From assembly GCA_022578605.1 (NCBI GenBank), contig MU394091.1:62001-126000 (forward strand): a DNA stretch of 64,000 nt, in the 5' to 3' direction. Below are positions 12,873-24,788 of the stretch, piece by piece. The first letter of the stretch is position 1. Each line of letters begins with the position of its first letter. Position numbers and translations under genes: made by a program. This stretch comes from Camillea tinctor. Taxonomy: Eukaryota > Ascomycota > Sordariomycetes > Xylariales > Xylariaceae. The notes beneath the pieces are model-generated. The model searched no databases. It saw only the letters and a program-made list of their open reading frames with translations, and had not been told where the DNA came from.

Positions 12873-13469
12873 CAAGAGACAAGTGACCAGAAACTAGAGA
12901 CAGAGAGACAAGAGAGGGAGAAAGAGAAGACGGTTTAAGTGAACGAATGAATTTGGTGGTACCTAAAGGTTAGCCTGTGATTGTCAACAAAAAAAATTAA
13001 GGGGCCCCACCGCCTTGAGTTAGAAGGTAGTGGCCTAGCAGGAAGAACCTAGCAGGAAGAACCCAGAGAGGCCCTACCGGCGAAGACTCCAACTATCCAC
13101 CGACGACTTCTACAATTCTGCACCTTTCTATCTTCTTTTCTGAAACTTTCTTTTTTATTTTTTTCCACCTCCAGACAAACCGACTCGCTGTCTCGGTCTA
13201 CCCTCAATAAATCTAGAGGTGACCATATTTTCTTCTCTTCTCCTCAATTTGTCAATCCTACCTTTTTTTCCTCTTTCACCACGGCCTCTTGCCGTCTTCT
13301 TTCCTTTCACTACATCGACAAATACCAAATACAACCACCACCACACAACTCCATCTCTGCTACCACCACCAACACCACCAACCGCACCATCATCTACTGC
13401 ATTCTAGAGCCAGAATCCAGTCTGGATCTCCTGTAAATTGAAGCAGGTTCACCTAGACAAGCAGACAAT

Positions 13470-16400
13470 ATGGCTGAAAACGGTGATATCAACACTGTTC
13501 TCAATAATTCGCTGTCTGCGGGTGAGTCAAGACCAGAAGCAACATTGCTCTCTCTTTTTTTCCCTTTTAAAAAAGTGCCCCATCACAAGCACATGGCCTT
13601 TGCAACTTCTGCAGCCTCGTACCGCCCTGGGGCTATCATCCCTCCTTGCCCCCCCTCCTCCTCCCCCCCCCCCCAAAATCCCGTGCTGACCCTCCCCCCT
13701 CTTCCCAGATGCGGCTACGCGAAATGGTGCCGAGCAACAGCTCAACCAGGCTGCCGAGAACAACTTCGTAAGTTCCACCGCAACACCATATTGCCCATAT
13801 TCCCTCGAACTGTTTAGTGGCTGACTTGTTCCTCTCCTCCAACCCCCCCCTCCCCCTTTCGCAGCCTCTATATCTAGCCACCCTAGTCCAGGCTTTGGCC
13901 GACGAGGCCGCCGAGGGAAATATTCGAGTTGCCGCTGGTCTTGCTCTCAAGAATGCCTTTAGTGCCCGCGAGTTTCGACAGCAAGAGCTTCAGGCCAAAT
14001 GGCTGCAGCAGACCGACCAGGAGACCAAGACGCGCGTTAAAGAGCTAGCCCTACAAACCCTTGCCTCCTCCAATGCACAAGCCGGTACTGCCTCCGCCCA
14101 GGTCATAGCCTCGATTGCTACCATCGAACTGCCCAGAAACCAATGGCCCGAGCTCCTGGGTGTTCTTGTGCAGAACGTCAGCGGTGGTGAGCCTCATCAG
14201 AAGCAGGCTTCGTTGACGTGTATTGGCTATATCTGCGAAAGCCAGGATGCCGAACTGCGCACTGCTCTCGTCACCCATTCCAACGCCATCCTGACTGCTG
14301 TTGTTCAGGGCGCCCGCAAGGAAGAGACGAACCTAGAAGTTCGCCTGTCCGCCATCACTGCTCTGGGTGACTCCCTCGAGTTCGTTGGGAATAATTTCAA
14401 GCATGAGGGAGAAAGGAACTATATCATGCAGGTTGTCTGCGAGGCGACACAGGCCGAGGATACGCGGATACAGCAGGGTGCCTTCGGCTGCCTAAACCGC
14501 ATCATGAATCTCTACTACGAGAATATGCGCTTCTACATGGAGAAGGCTCTTTTCGGTTTGACCATCCTGGGAATGAAGAACGAAGATGAGGATGTTGCCA
14601 AGCTGGCGGTTGAATTCTGGAGCACTGTGTGCGAGGAGGAGATCAACATTGAGGAGGATAATGCTCAGGTATGGCCTACAAGGAAAAGAAAAAAAAGCAA
14701 CCTGTTTTGAGGACTTTTCCCTTTTCTTCTCCCCCCTCCTTTTTTCTTTTTAATTTTAATTTCTATCTTTTTAAAAAAAATCCTTTTTTTTAAAAAGTAT
14801 GTTGAAAAGACTCAACTAACCCTCATACATCTCAACAGGTTGATAGTTCCGACCAGATGCGCCCGTTTTACAACTTTGCGCGTGTTGCGACGGGTGAAGT
14901 TGTCCCTACCCTCTTGATACTTCTGACCAAGCAGGACGAGGATGCTACAGATGACGAGTACAACCTTTCTCGTGCCTCTTACCAATGTCTTCAGCTCTAC
15001 TCCCAGGCTGTTGGGGCCAATATCATCCCGCCCGTCATTCAGTTTGTCGAGCAAAATCTTCGATCGGAAGATTGGCATTACCGTGAGGCTGCAGTGGCAG
15101 CGTTTGGGGCCATTATGGAGGGTCCCGAAGAGAAGGTCCTGGAGCCTATCGTGAAACAAGCACTTCCCATCCTGATCTCCATGATGGAGGATAGCTCTAC
15201 CTTTGTCAAAGACTCGACTGCCTATGCTCTTGGTCGAATCACCGAGGCCTGTTCCGAGGCTATTGATCCTGTCGCACATCTTGATCCTCTAATCCGTTCA
15301 CTGTTCGCTGGTGTTCATGATTCCAAGATGGCCGCCTCGTGCTGCTGGGCGCTTATGAATCTGGCGGAGCGCTTCTCGGGTGACTTTGATGCGGCGTCTA
15401 ACCCTATTACCCCCCACTTCAACCAGAGTGTCCAGACTCTGCTTGCGGTCACATCGCAGGCCAGCTCGGAAACCACTGTCCGCACTACCTCCTATGAGGT
15501 GTTGAGTGCCTTCGTACAGCATGCGGCAACTGACAGCTTCCCGTCCATTGCGCAGCTCTCGGATGTGATCATTAAGCGCCTTGAGGAGACTATTCCTATG
15601 CAGAGCCAGGTCGTCAGCATTGAGGACAAGATTGCTCTGGAAGAGATGCAAACCAGCTTGAGCACCGTTCTTCAGTCGATCATTCAACGGTTAGAGAAGG
15701 AGATTTCGCCTCAGGGTGATCGCATCATGCAGGTGTCGCTCCAGATTCTAAGCACTGTGGGCCCCAAGTCCAGCGTCCCCGAAGCGATCTTTGCGACTAT
15801 TAGTGGTCTCGCCAACGCGATGGAGGAGGACTTCGCTAAGTATATGGAGGCCTTCTCGCCTTTCCTTTACAATGCTCTCGGCAACCAAGAAGAGCCCAGT
15901 CTTTGCTCGATGGCTATTGGCCTGGTCAGCGACATTACTCGATCTATGGGCGAGCGCAGCCAGCCGTTCTGTGACAATTTCATGAACTATCTTCTCAACA
16001 ACCTCAGAGTTCGTCTCCCCCTTTTATTGACCCCCCTACCTACCCTTTACCTCACTTTTTTTCGATTTTAGTTTTGCTTATTCGTGTCACTTTTTAGCTG
16101 ACGTCTCCCCAGAGCACGAGCCTTGCCAACCAGTTCAAGCCGGCGATCCTCCAGTGTTTTGGCGATATTGCTACCGCCATTGGTGGCCACTTCGAGACGT
16201 ATCTCTCGGTTGTCGCCCAGGTTCTACAGCAGGCTGCTACTGTCACCGCTGCACCCGATGGCCCTTATGAGATGTATGACTACGTCATTTCTCTCCGAGA
16301 AGGTATTATGGATGCTTGGGGTGGTATTATTGGCGCTATGAAATTCAGCGGCAAGAGTGAGTACTACCCTTATATGAATAACATAATTTGCAATTCAGCT

Positions 16401-16772
16401 GATGAAATCAAAGCCCAAGCACTTCAGCCTTATGTGCCGGCTGTCTTCCAACTGTTGAACATCATCTCTCAGGATATGAACAGAAGCGAGTCTCTTATGC
16501 GCTCTTCTATGGGTGTGATTGGGTAGGTTTATCTGACAAATGACCCGCTATACTTGTGATCTTCGTACTGACAGTTACACAGTGACCTTGCTGATGCGTT
16601 CCCCAATGGTGAACTCTCAGATGCTTTCCGGCAAGATTGGGTAACCGCCATGATCAAGGAGACGAAGACGAACCGGGAGTTCCAGCCGCGCACTATCGAT
16701 ACGGCTCGATGGGCTCGGGAGCAGGTGAAGCGCCAGCTCGGAGGTAGTTCATCCGTAATGCAGCAGACCTGA
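13470..16772 (+). CDS. KAP95: Importin subunit beta-1 (karyopherin beta)
   Basis: Seven exons: 13470-13521, 13709-13767, 13865-14668, 14839-16008, 16113-16356, 16399-16522 and 16583-16772. They give 880 aa, the usual length of fungal Kap95. The receptor pairs with importin alpha, binds the nuclear pore and RanGTP, and carries basic-NLS cargo into the nucleus. The whole protein is a HEAT-repeat solenoid. Diagnostic segments are WPELLGVLVQN in the N-terminal third, DATDDEYNLSRASYQCLQLY with the following NLRSEDWHYREAAVAAFGAI, SCCWALMNLAERF, and the C-terminal FPNGE, QPRTIDTARWAREQVKRQ and GGSSSVMQ. Intron 4 (16009-16112) has the rare donor GTTCGT. The 42-nt segment 16357-16398 has splice ends, no stop and a length divisible by three; I treat it as an intron because family members have no insert there. 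Reading it as coding would give 894 aa. Confidence 0.96.
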
Positions 16773-19474
16773 ATGTAAAAACGCAGTCGCGACAATTATT
16801 GCTAATCCCACCATCCCACCCCACCACAACACGCGATTCTCCCGACAAGCAAGCTAGCCCATATAGTGTTGGCTTTACATGCAAAGTTGGAAGAGAACCC
16901 AGCAACACCATAGCCCAGCACACCCCCTTTATCGGATCCCATATCACTGAATGAGAGACATGTGTATATAGAGCCCCTTCCACGCTACCTTAGTAATCCA
17001 ACACACCCGAATATCCCATATCCCTGGAACTTCCCACGCTGCACAACACCAATCCCATTGCAAACCCCCCTTCTGCTGAGTTTCACTTCGGTTTTGACTG
17101 CAAAGCCATTACGGAGATATGCTATTAGAGAAGATCACGTCATGTACGACCCTGTGCTTGTTCGCCAGGGCCACGAAGTCATGTAAGAAAAAGAACGTCG
17201 GGGGTGATAAAGAAAATAGGACGCCGAGAGATGATGAGAGAGGGAGAGAGCTAGGTGGAGACGCGGAGAGGAGAGATGGGGAGACGAGAGCTCTCAGGAG
17301 AGGGAGGGGGGTGGAAATAGGAGATCAAGGCAAGAAGGCAAACAAGGCGACCGAGGTCACTTACGAGTCTAGCGCCTGGGGTTCTCCTGGTTCTTGTTCA
17401 AGTGAACGGAATCCCAATCTACTTAGGTAACCTATCCGAAGAATTAAGAGAGCAGTAACCGTCCGATCAAACGGTCAATAGTCAACACGTACTCTTCTCA
17501 CCCATCTGCCACATTAACTGCGCCATTTCAATGATCTTTTTGTCTCAGCCCTTCAATTTCCTGTGCCTGACTGTATCTGTTGCGCCCCGAATCCTTTCAA
17601 GCGGGAGGGAGAAAGAAAGGAAGAGGTTGAGGTAAAATAGGTTAATTGTATCGGACGATGCAGTAGAAACCTCGTTCAAGGGAGGGGGAAACCCAGGGAG
17701 GAATGGCTTTGTTCAGATAAGGATACTCGGGTACACCTTGTTTAGGCTTCCCCCTCTCCTCTATTATCTGAAGCCAAAATCATATAGAGCCCCCTGACAT
17801 GGAAAGCAATATTGCTTGTGATCATAGTTATTGATGGTAAATGATAGTAGTTATTCTGTAGGTAAGAATGTAGGTTAGACGGTTTCAGGTAAGGGGAAAT
17901 AGAGTTGGAGAAAAGTGCAGTTTATAATATTGAATGATATTTCATTTTGTATAACTTGGTCGCGATTTTAGAAGTAGAGTAAGTAATGTTAACAAGTAAT
18001 GTCAAATTTGGAGCTTCATCATTTGGTTTAATTAATGAATATCCTGAAGCTTTCGGGCTTGATGGGTAGGTTGTATGTATACATGGGTATGTGGCGGCCC
18101 AGCAGCCTTTTCGTTCGACCGTGAAGTCGGTCTGGTTCTCTATCTCGAGAGAAAGGGTATATAAATGAAGCTACATAGAGAGGTAGCAAGTAATCAAACG
18201 CCAATGCGCCAAAAACGAGGGGACATCAGATACGCAACACAAATAGGCTGGAAGAAAGTAAGCGAATAGAGAATAAGGCTGATATAAAGAGGAAGAATGA
18301 CTATACATATGCTTTTATTGGAAACTAGCACACAACATATCAGGGTGCAATCAAAATAGGATAGATACACTTAGCCAGAAAAAGGAACTAACCTAGGGAA
18401 AAGGAGAAAAATAGGAAGAATAGGAAAGTCTTAAATCCCTAGCAGACCCAGAGAAAACAACAGCTATTGTTGCGAGAACGACAAAAGAAAGGAGGAACAA
18501 GAACAACAGGTTTCGGAATAACTTCTCGCGCCGTACAACTCCTCTCTCGGGGCCCTTCCCCCGTTTCCCATCTGCCTTTTTTTTTCCTTGGCCAAATTCA
18601 GACGATGACCAAAAAATAATGGCATGACAAATTTTTGAAATGGGAGAAATTGGGGGTTAGAGAAAGAAGAAAAATAGCATAAGGGAAAAGAGAGAAAATT
18701 CCCCACAGGTACACGCTCACGCTCGCAACGCCACGCCAATACCACGCCACATACTCTAAACTTTGGGACTGCAGATACAAGGTTAAATGAGATGGATCGG
18801 TAGATATATGGATAAGAGTTTATATACTCTTCCACGGGATATATGTGAAAGAGGAGGTGGATAGGACGGAGAAGGGGGGGGGGGGGAGGAGAGAAGTTAT
18901 TTGAGATACAGTTCAAAGTGTAGGTGGAAAAGAAAAGAACGAGAAGAACGAAAATATGGAGAAAATAATGAAGAAGAAGAAGAAGAGAGAGAGAGAGAGA
19001 GAGAGAGAGATAGGAATAGATTGGAACTCGCTAGATTACAGGCTGGGATGACATGAAATAGAATAGGATAGAATAGGATGTAAATTTTTTTTTTCGTGCG
19101 GATGGTGAAGGAAGGAGAGAATAGAGGAAGATATAAAAAGAAAATAGTGGAAGGGGGGAGATGAGGATGGTCTCGGTCAACTCCTGTCACCCACCCAACC
19201 CAGGTAAAGATCCTGGTCGGTTTGTTTTGTCGGTATTGTTGATAATCTCATACCATATACTGATATGGCATGCTTCTTTTCTCTCTTCCCCCCCCTTTCC
19301 TTCTCCTAGCTCTTACCAAGAAACACTACCACCACCACAACCACTGCCCTAGTTTTGCTTGCTCATAAATAGGTAGTATATCGAACCTTGACAAACAAAA
19401 ATAAAATAAAAAGTTTGGAAAATTCAAGAAGAATAGCGGTGGTGGTGGTGATGGTGGCGGCGGCGGTTGGAAAT
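16773..19474. other. Intergenic between KAP95 and the Zn2Cys6 regulator (convergent)
   Basis: The two flanking genes converge here, so most of this is 3' sequence. No gene is supported. It holds a purine-rich segment at 17220-17330, an AT-rich centre, a G14 run at about 18873-18886, the GA-rich repeat at 18970-19010 and a decanucleotide AATAGGATAG doublet near 19056-19079. Open frames on the minus strand at 18464-19190 are made of these repeats and are not genes. Confidence 0.6.
18970..19010. repeat. (AAG)n/(GA)n compound microsatellite
   Basis: About five AAG units run into about 13 GA units without interruption. Confidence 0.95.
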
Positions 19475-22400
19475 CTAGTCCAGAGCCGAAGGCGTCAGGA
19501 ACCCGTAGGGGTTGTATATGGCGGCCGTGGCGTCGGTGGCGGTCCACTGCGCCCCGCCGTCGACGAGCACCTGCAGGTTGCTGTCGAACCCGTCGTTCAG
19601 CGATAGAGCCGTGTACTCGGTCGGGTAGTAGGCGCCCATAGCGGCGGTGGGGGGTGATGGTGTTGTGGTTGAAGCTTCGAGGAGGGCATCGAGGCTGGGG
19701 TTTGGGGGGTAGGGGGGTGCGGGTTGTGGTTGATAGGAGTGCTGTTGTTGTGGAGGATGAGGATGAGGATGAGGATGGTGAGGAGGTAGTTGTTGATGTG
19801 GAAGTTGGGCTTGTTGGAGGGAAATGGGATGAGAAGGTTGAGGAGCTCGAGATGCGATGCCGACAGTAGGTTGTGAGGGGTGTGGTTGGGGTTGTTGCTG
19901 ATGCTGGTGGGAAACGTATTGAGCTTGCGAGAGCGGCGGGAGGCACACGGGCTCGACGTAGCTGGGTTGGCCGTGTTGCAACGGTGCTAGCCGGGGGGCC
20001 TCGGCCTCGGGAACGGGCTTAGGGCGCCGGCGGTCGTCGACTTGCTTCGAAGGGGGCGTGGCGCACTTGGCTTGGAATTTGGCGGCAGGGTTGGAGAAGG
20101 CCGTGGGTGTTATCCGCGGATGCATTGCGCCGAGTGCGTACGGCTGCGGTTCCTTCTATCTCGACAAAGGTTTTGGTTAATTTCGGTGTGCCATGAAACG
20201 AGGTTTGGTGGGATTTAGGGTAGGTAAGTAGGCAAGTAGGTAGGTAGCTGTACTTACACCGTCGGTCATGGTGCCTGCTTGAAAGGATATCCGCTTTGGG
20301 TTTGCATCGCTGTACCATTTTTCTAGACCGTTGCACCATGTCTCGGCCAGCGGCCATGTAGTCTGATATGCTTTTAATATAGCCAGGCTTCGGGAGTATA
20401 TCATGCGGCCCTCGTCTTGTGCTGCTTGTAGGTTATTGCCTACGTGTTGCGCATCCACTGTAGCGTCCATGTTGTCAGCCCCTTTCATGTTCGAGTGACT
20501 AGAATAATCTCACAGGGAGGAAGGGTAGATACATTGTGGGAACTTGCAAAGGTAAGATGCGAACAAACCGCAGCTGTACACGGTAAAAGCCTATTATTAT
20601 ATATTAGCAGCGTGACGGGGATGAAAGTTTTAATTCCTTTGGACAGCGTGGAAGCATTTACCGCCATCTGAGAACCGAGACTCTCTATAGGAGTGCCGTT
20701 TTCGAAATGGGAATCGATCTGCTCGTAAAGTAGCCTGACATTGCAGAATAAATCTGTCGCCATGTTCTGATAGAACCTGGTTTCGGGATTGGACGGGCTT
20801 CGGTGAGCATGGCGAAGCATTCTAGAGATGGAAGTTTTAGCAAGGAGAAGCGGCTTGATAGTTAATAGACTTACTCGTCTAGGTATGCCTTGCGCAAGAC
20901 CATATGGCAAAGCCGAAGACAGCCAGTGAGACTGAGGTAAGCCTAAATCGACATTGATAAGTTGGATATTCAGGGGACAATAAGGGACGAACGACAGTAG
21001 AGGCAGGATACTTACCAAGTCCTCGGTGTAGTGCCTATACCCCCCCAGAAGAATCTTGCCGAACCCGTGCTCCGATGGTAGGTTCCTCTCCCAGTCTTTC
21101 AGCCTCTGGTTGAGCCTCGCATAGTCGCTGTCTTCGTCGGCGGGCCGCCAGTCCTTCTCGTTGCAGAGAACTCGCCGCGCAATTATCCCCCAGTAGTTGT
21201 GTACTTGCATCAATGATGCGAACAGGGACCTCGGTTTCAGAGAGACGAGACTCGGGTTCTGGATGGCGGGAGGTGTCCCCTCAAGAGCAGCACGTTGGTC
21301 TGGGATCCTACCCGCTTCAAAGTCGGCTTCGTCGCTTGGGAGCAGAGCCGTGATATCGCTCGCAGCTAGAGATATAGGCTTGTAAGGGCCGGAATGGAGA
21401 TTGTCTTGGCCTACATGGAGTTAGTTGAACTGCTAAATTGGCACCTATGCGCAGGGAAAAGCAATTATGACTTACTATGTAGCATCCACTATATATCAAA
21501 GGGAATATGACGGGTTAGTAATGGACTCTCCTGGGTGACCACCGAGCCGCTTATGGGCATCTAGACGCATCATGGTTGTGAGCGGGCTTGAACTTGAGGC
21601 TGACTTACAAAAGTACGTCTTGCAGATTCCGCTCGCACTCTGTGCTCTAATGGCGATTTTGTGGTGATGAGGCTGTACGCTTCTTCGCGGTGAAGGCGCA
21701 TGAGAGCAGCCATCCTAAAGGCTATGCCAGCACTAATCTAAACAATGGTGTAAGAGAGACGAGTATGCTCAAGTGGGAGAACAAGTAATTAGGACTAAAG
21801 CATACATAACTTGTGTTTGACTTCCCCGATCCCTGTTCGGCAATACTTAACAAGTAGAAAGCCTGGCATCTCTCTAACGTGGGCTCCTGATAGAGCTCGT
21901 GTATGGCTAGCCTTTGCGCTCTCTGCATGAACTCAGTAGCGGGTTTAAGTCCATCGCCGTAGGTTTTGATGAAGTAGCTGTTGAACCTAGCAGATATGCA
22001 GAGCATGCTCAAAAGTAAAAACACGCTCATGGACTCGGGGTTTTCCCTGAGACCCTTGGGAAAGGTCTTCTTGGGGATGAAGCCGAGCTGATAAAAGTGC
22101 TTGGTGAAGGTGTCGATATTGTCAATGACGATATCGACACTTGGGAGGAGGTCCCACTCGTTAGCTAGCTTGGGAGGCTTCAAGTCGACGAGAGCATTGT
22201 GGAGCAACGCCGGAGAGGCAACAGGTTCCTTTTTCACCCTGATGATATCGCCCCTGGCTTTCCGGTCCGCTCTCTGGCGCGGGTGGCGGAACTGACGGTC
22301 CTGATCCACATCTCCACGGGAGGGAAAGACGCTAGCGTTCAGATATCAGCAACCGAACCTACGTTGAAGAGAGAAAGAGAAAGAGAGAAAGGGGGGAGAG

Positions 22401-22670
22401 GTCTACCATTCCTCGGGCACATTCGCCTCTTTACAAGACTTGCAAGGCGGAGCTTTATCGTGAATACACTTGCTGCGCATGCGACGACATCTGTCACAAG
22501 CAAACAAGACAACGGTTAGACTGTATGTATACTGAATGCGCCAAGCAACTGTCATACCTTCGGCAGGCAATTGGAGCTCTGCGTTTCACCGGCGCCGTGG
22601 AAGCATCCGGGACACCAAGTGGAGACGAGATGGACGGCTGGACCTTGTCTGGAGCCGTGGACATGGCCAT
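19475..22670 (-). CDS. Zn2Cys6 fungal-specific transcription factor
   Basis: Eleven exons on the minus strand: 22670-22558, 22490-22407, 22331-21806, 21737-21609, 21488-21476, 21410-21016, 20942-20875, 20821-20662, 20590-20533, 20457-20258, 20155-19475. They keep phase throughout and give 808 aa. The zinc cluster is split by intron 1 and has Cys 36, 39, 46, 54, 57 and 66 (C-x2-C-x6-C-x7-C-x2-C-x8-C), followed by a basic linker with RHPRQRADRK. The middle region (FTKHFYQLGFIP, VFLLLSMLCISARF, LERCQAFYLLS, AFRMAALMRLHREE, RAESARRT) is the fungal transcription factor homology domain. The last exon codes a disordered tail rich in Gln, His and Pro, with an HPHPHPHPP run at a repeated hexamer. Exon 5 is only 13 nt, yet it supplies the conserved WMLH. 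An alternative start at the next ATG (22664) would remove two residues. The target genes are unknown; the P450 starts 4.8 kb away, and its promoter faces a shared long spacer. Confidence 0.92.
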
Positions 22671-23156
22671 GGAGAGTCGCACAGCAGAAGAGACAAAGAG
22701 ATATAGATAAGGGGTATAGGTTAGGTTATATTTTAAAGCCTGGTATCGTGTGATGAATGATCTTGCGGGTTGTACGGGCTTCTCGGTAGAAAGGGTATAC
22801 CTAACCCGATCACGAGGATGCGACACCTATTATTGGCAACATTTATCATTTGTCATCTATTATTCTTGTTTTCTTCTTTTTTTCTTTTTTTTCTTTTTTT
22901 ACTCTGGGTTGGATTGGTTTTGTAAGTTGATGTTAAGTCAGATCAGGTCAGGTTTAAAAGAAGAGACTATAGTGATGTGTATAGCCTTTTGCGATATAGT
23001 CTTAGTGTATAAAATTGATGTCTGTGTCAATTAAATGTTGTTTCAATGTTTTAAGTTTGTTAGTTAATAGTATAGATCAATGTAAGTACGCAGGTATGTA
23101 AAGGTTTGTAAAGGTTAATGTATGTTTGTATGTGTCGAGGCTTCCGGGAACCCCAC

Positions 23157-23242
23157 GACTAGACAAGATTAGATCGGTCTAGTCTCAATAGAGCTAAGCG
23201 AAGCAGGATCAAAAGCACTGCTGGCTCGTTTCCTAGCAGTGC
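23157..23242. repeat. Two adjacent perfect inverted repeats (hairpins)
   Basis: The first stem pairs 23157-23164 (GACTAGAC) with 23177-23184 around a 12-nt loop. The second pairs 23215-23224 with 23233-23242 (10 bp including one G-T wobble; 8 perfect) around an 8-nt loop. A short GTACTGTACC direct repeat follows near 23330-23350. Confidence 0.75.
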
Positions 23243-23405
23243 AGTACGGGTGCAGTAAGCGGCCTGGTGGGGTGATTGGGGTTGGAGTGGAGAATAGAGA
23301 GAACTAACCTTGTACATACACTAACCTAGTGTACTGTACCGTACTGTAGTGGGCAAAGTCTAGCCCATCTCTAAACTATACGGACATCAATACCTATATA
23401 TAGGT

Positions 23406-23423
23406 ATATATATATATATATAT
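23406..23423. repeat. (TA)n microsatellite
   Basis: About nine TA units, preceded by an imperfect CTATATATAGG palindrome. Confidence 0.85.
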
Positions 23424-24616
23424 GTACGTGTATGTATACGTAACCCTATAATTCATTTATAAGAAGTGAGAATTGATACATATCCAAATATAATAGAATG
23501 TTACAAAATGTAGTTGTAAGAATAGAATCTTACCTAGCCCCCCCCCCCTTTTCTCTTTTTTTCCCCCTTCCCCAACCCCTCCTTTATGAGCCTTTTTTTT
23601 TCTCCCCGACTTATTTATGATACATCACCATCGAGTCCGCCCCCAAGATATTCCGCCTACTACTATAAGTGCAGAGCGTAGCCCTGATGGATGATGGTAT
23701 CACTGCATAACCAATCCTGGTCAACACAGCCCAACGGATTGCAACGAAAGCCCGTTGTACAGCCGACCTTGTCATCCTTGCATCACATCATACCACGCAA
23801 CTCGACTTTCTCGATTTACGAACCATGGATTCTTCAACTGGATAGATAAAAGATGAGATATATTTATAACATGTCATGCTTGTGTATGGGGCCAATTTCC
23901 GTGGCCCAAGCGGATCTTGTCTCAAAATCCCTCTCACCCAACCCAGTCAGCACCTTTTTTCAACATATAGGGGGGGAAAGAGAGACAAGAGCTTCTATAA
24001 CTAACTACCTAAGCTAGGTTAGGCATTATAGACAGAACCTAGTACCCCCTACCTCCGTTTGCTGGCGATGCTACTCTGTATAGCCCCTGAGGCATGTACA
24101 TGCCGCGTGTACGGTATGCAATTCATACATATCGTCGGGGGATTCTGGGTCTTCCGCTAGAATGTAGTGTAATACTGCATGTGTAGGACCCAGAGGACCC
24201 AGAGGACCCTACATTTTGCGCAAAGTTCCGAAGGAAAACCATCACACTAACAGGGGTCAGAGGGGCGTATCACCAAACTTGCCCTTCCCCTATAAGGTGA
24301 ACTATTAAAACTACTACTTAGTATAGGTTAGTTCTTATGTATGCTTCTCTTTTGTGCTTACAGATTGACGGACATTCTCGACCTAATGGAGCACCGGTGT
24401 AGAACGGTGCCCAGAATCAAGAAATAGCCGTTTCAAAACATTGTAACCCGTATGGGATATCTATAAATAACTTCGTCTGTTAAGTTAGGTGGACAACGCC
24501 TTGAGGATAGATTAGACTTGCCGATGATGCATTCGATATCTTAAAGCAACTCCTATCTAAAGCTTCATCTTTTCTCAAAGGGGAAAAAAGAACATCCCCT
24601 TTCCTTTGACAATAAA

Positions 24617-24634
24617 TACCTAGGTACCTAGGTA
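24617..24634. repeat. 18-bp perfect palindrome of the TACCTAGGTA family
   Basis: Two overlapping TACCTAGGTA units form TACCTAGGTACCTAGGTA, which equals its own reverse complement. Single units of the same motif recur in spacers across the window. Confidence 0.85.
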
Positions 24635-24748
24635 GGTTAGACTCAAAAGGTTAGAGGTGTGATACAATGATGGGTAGGGATGAGAAAGGAAGACCTAAGG
24701 TGTATGATGACGAAGATGTGCTCACTTATGAGAATTGAACCCCTGTCA

Positions 24749-24749
<1 letters not shown>

Positions 24750-24788
<39 letters not shown>
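24750..24788. repeat. (AAT)n microsatellite
   Basis: About 12-13 uninterrupted AAT units in the regulator/P450 spacer. Confidence 0.95.

Larger units (their letters stand above)
10531..13469. other. Intergenic between leuA and KAP95
   Basis: No gene seen in nearly 3 kb. It is AT-rich, with GGTAGGTA repeats near 11000-11030, a TG/AC microsatellite at 12562-12584, a GAGT tetranucleotide repeat at 12848-12872, and long CT-rich tracts (about 12660-12740 and 13140-13310) that probably belong to the KAP95 promoter and leader. Confidence 0.6.

Noticed and set aside
18464..19190. Minus-strand frames between KAP95 and the regulator
   Set aside because: They consist of Ser/Leu/Phe runs from GA and purine repeats; no motif and no splice pattern.
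19326..19946. A 206-codon minus-strand frame overlapping the regulator tail
   Set aside because: It is another frame of the Pro/His/Gln-rich last exon, which has a fitting upstream reading in the true frame.
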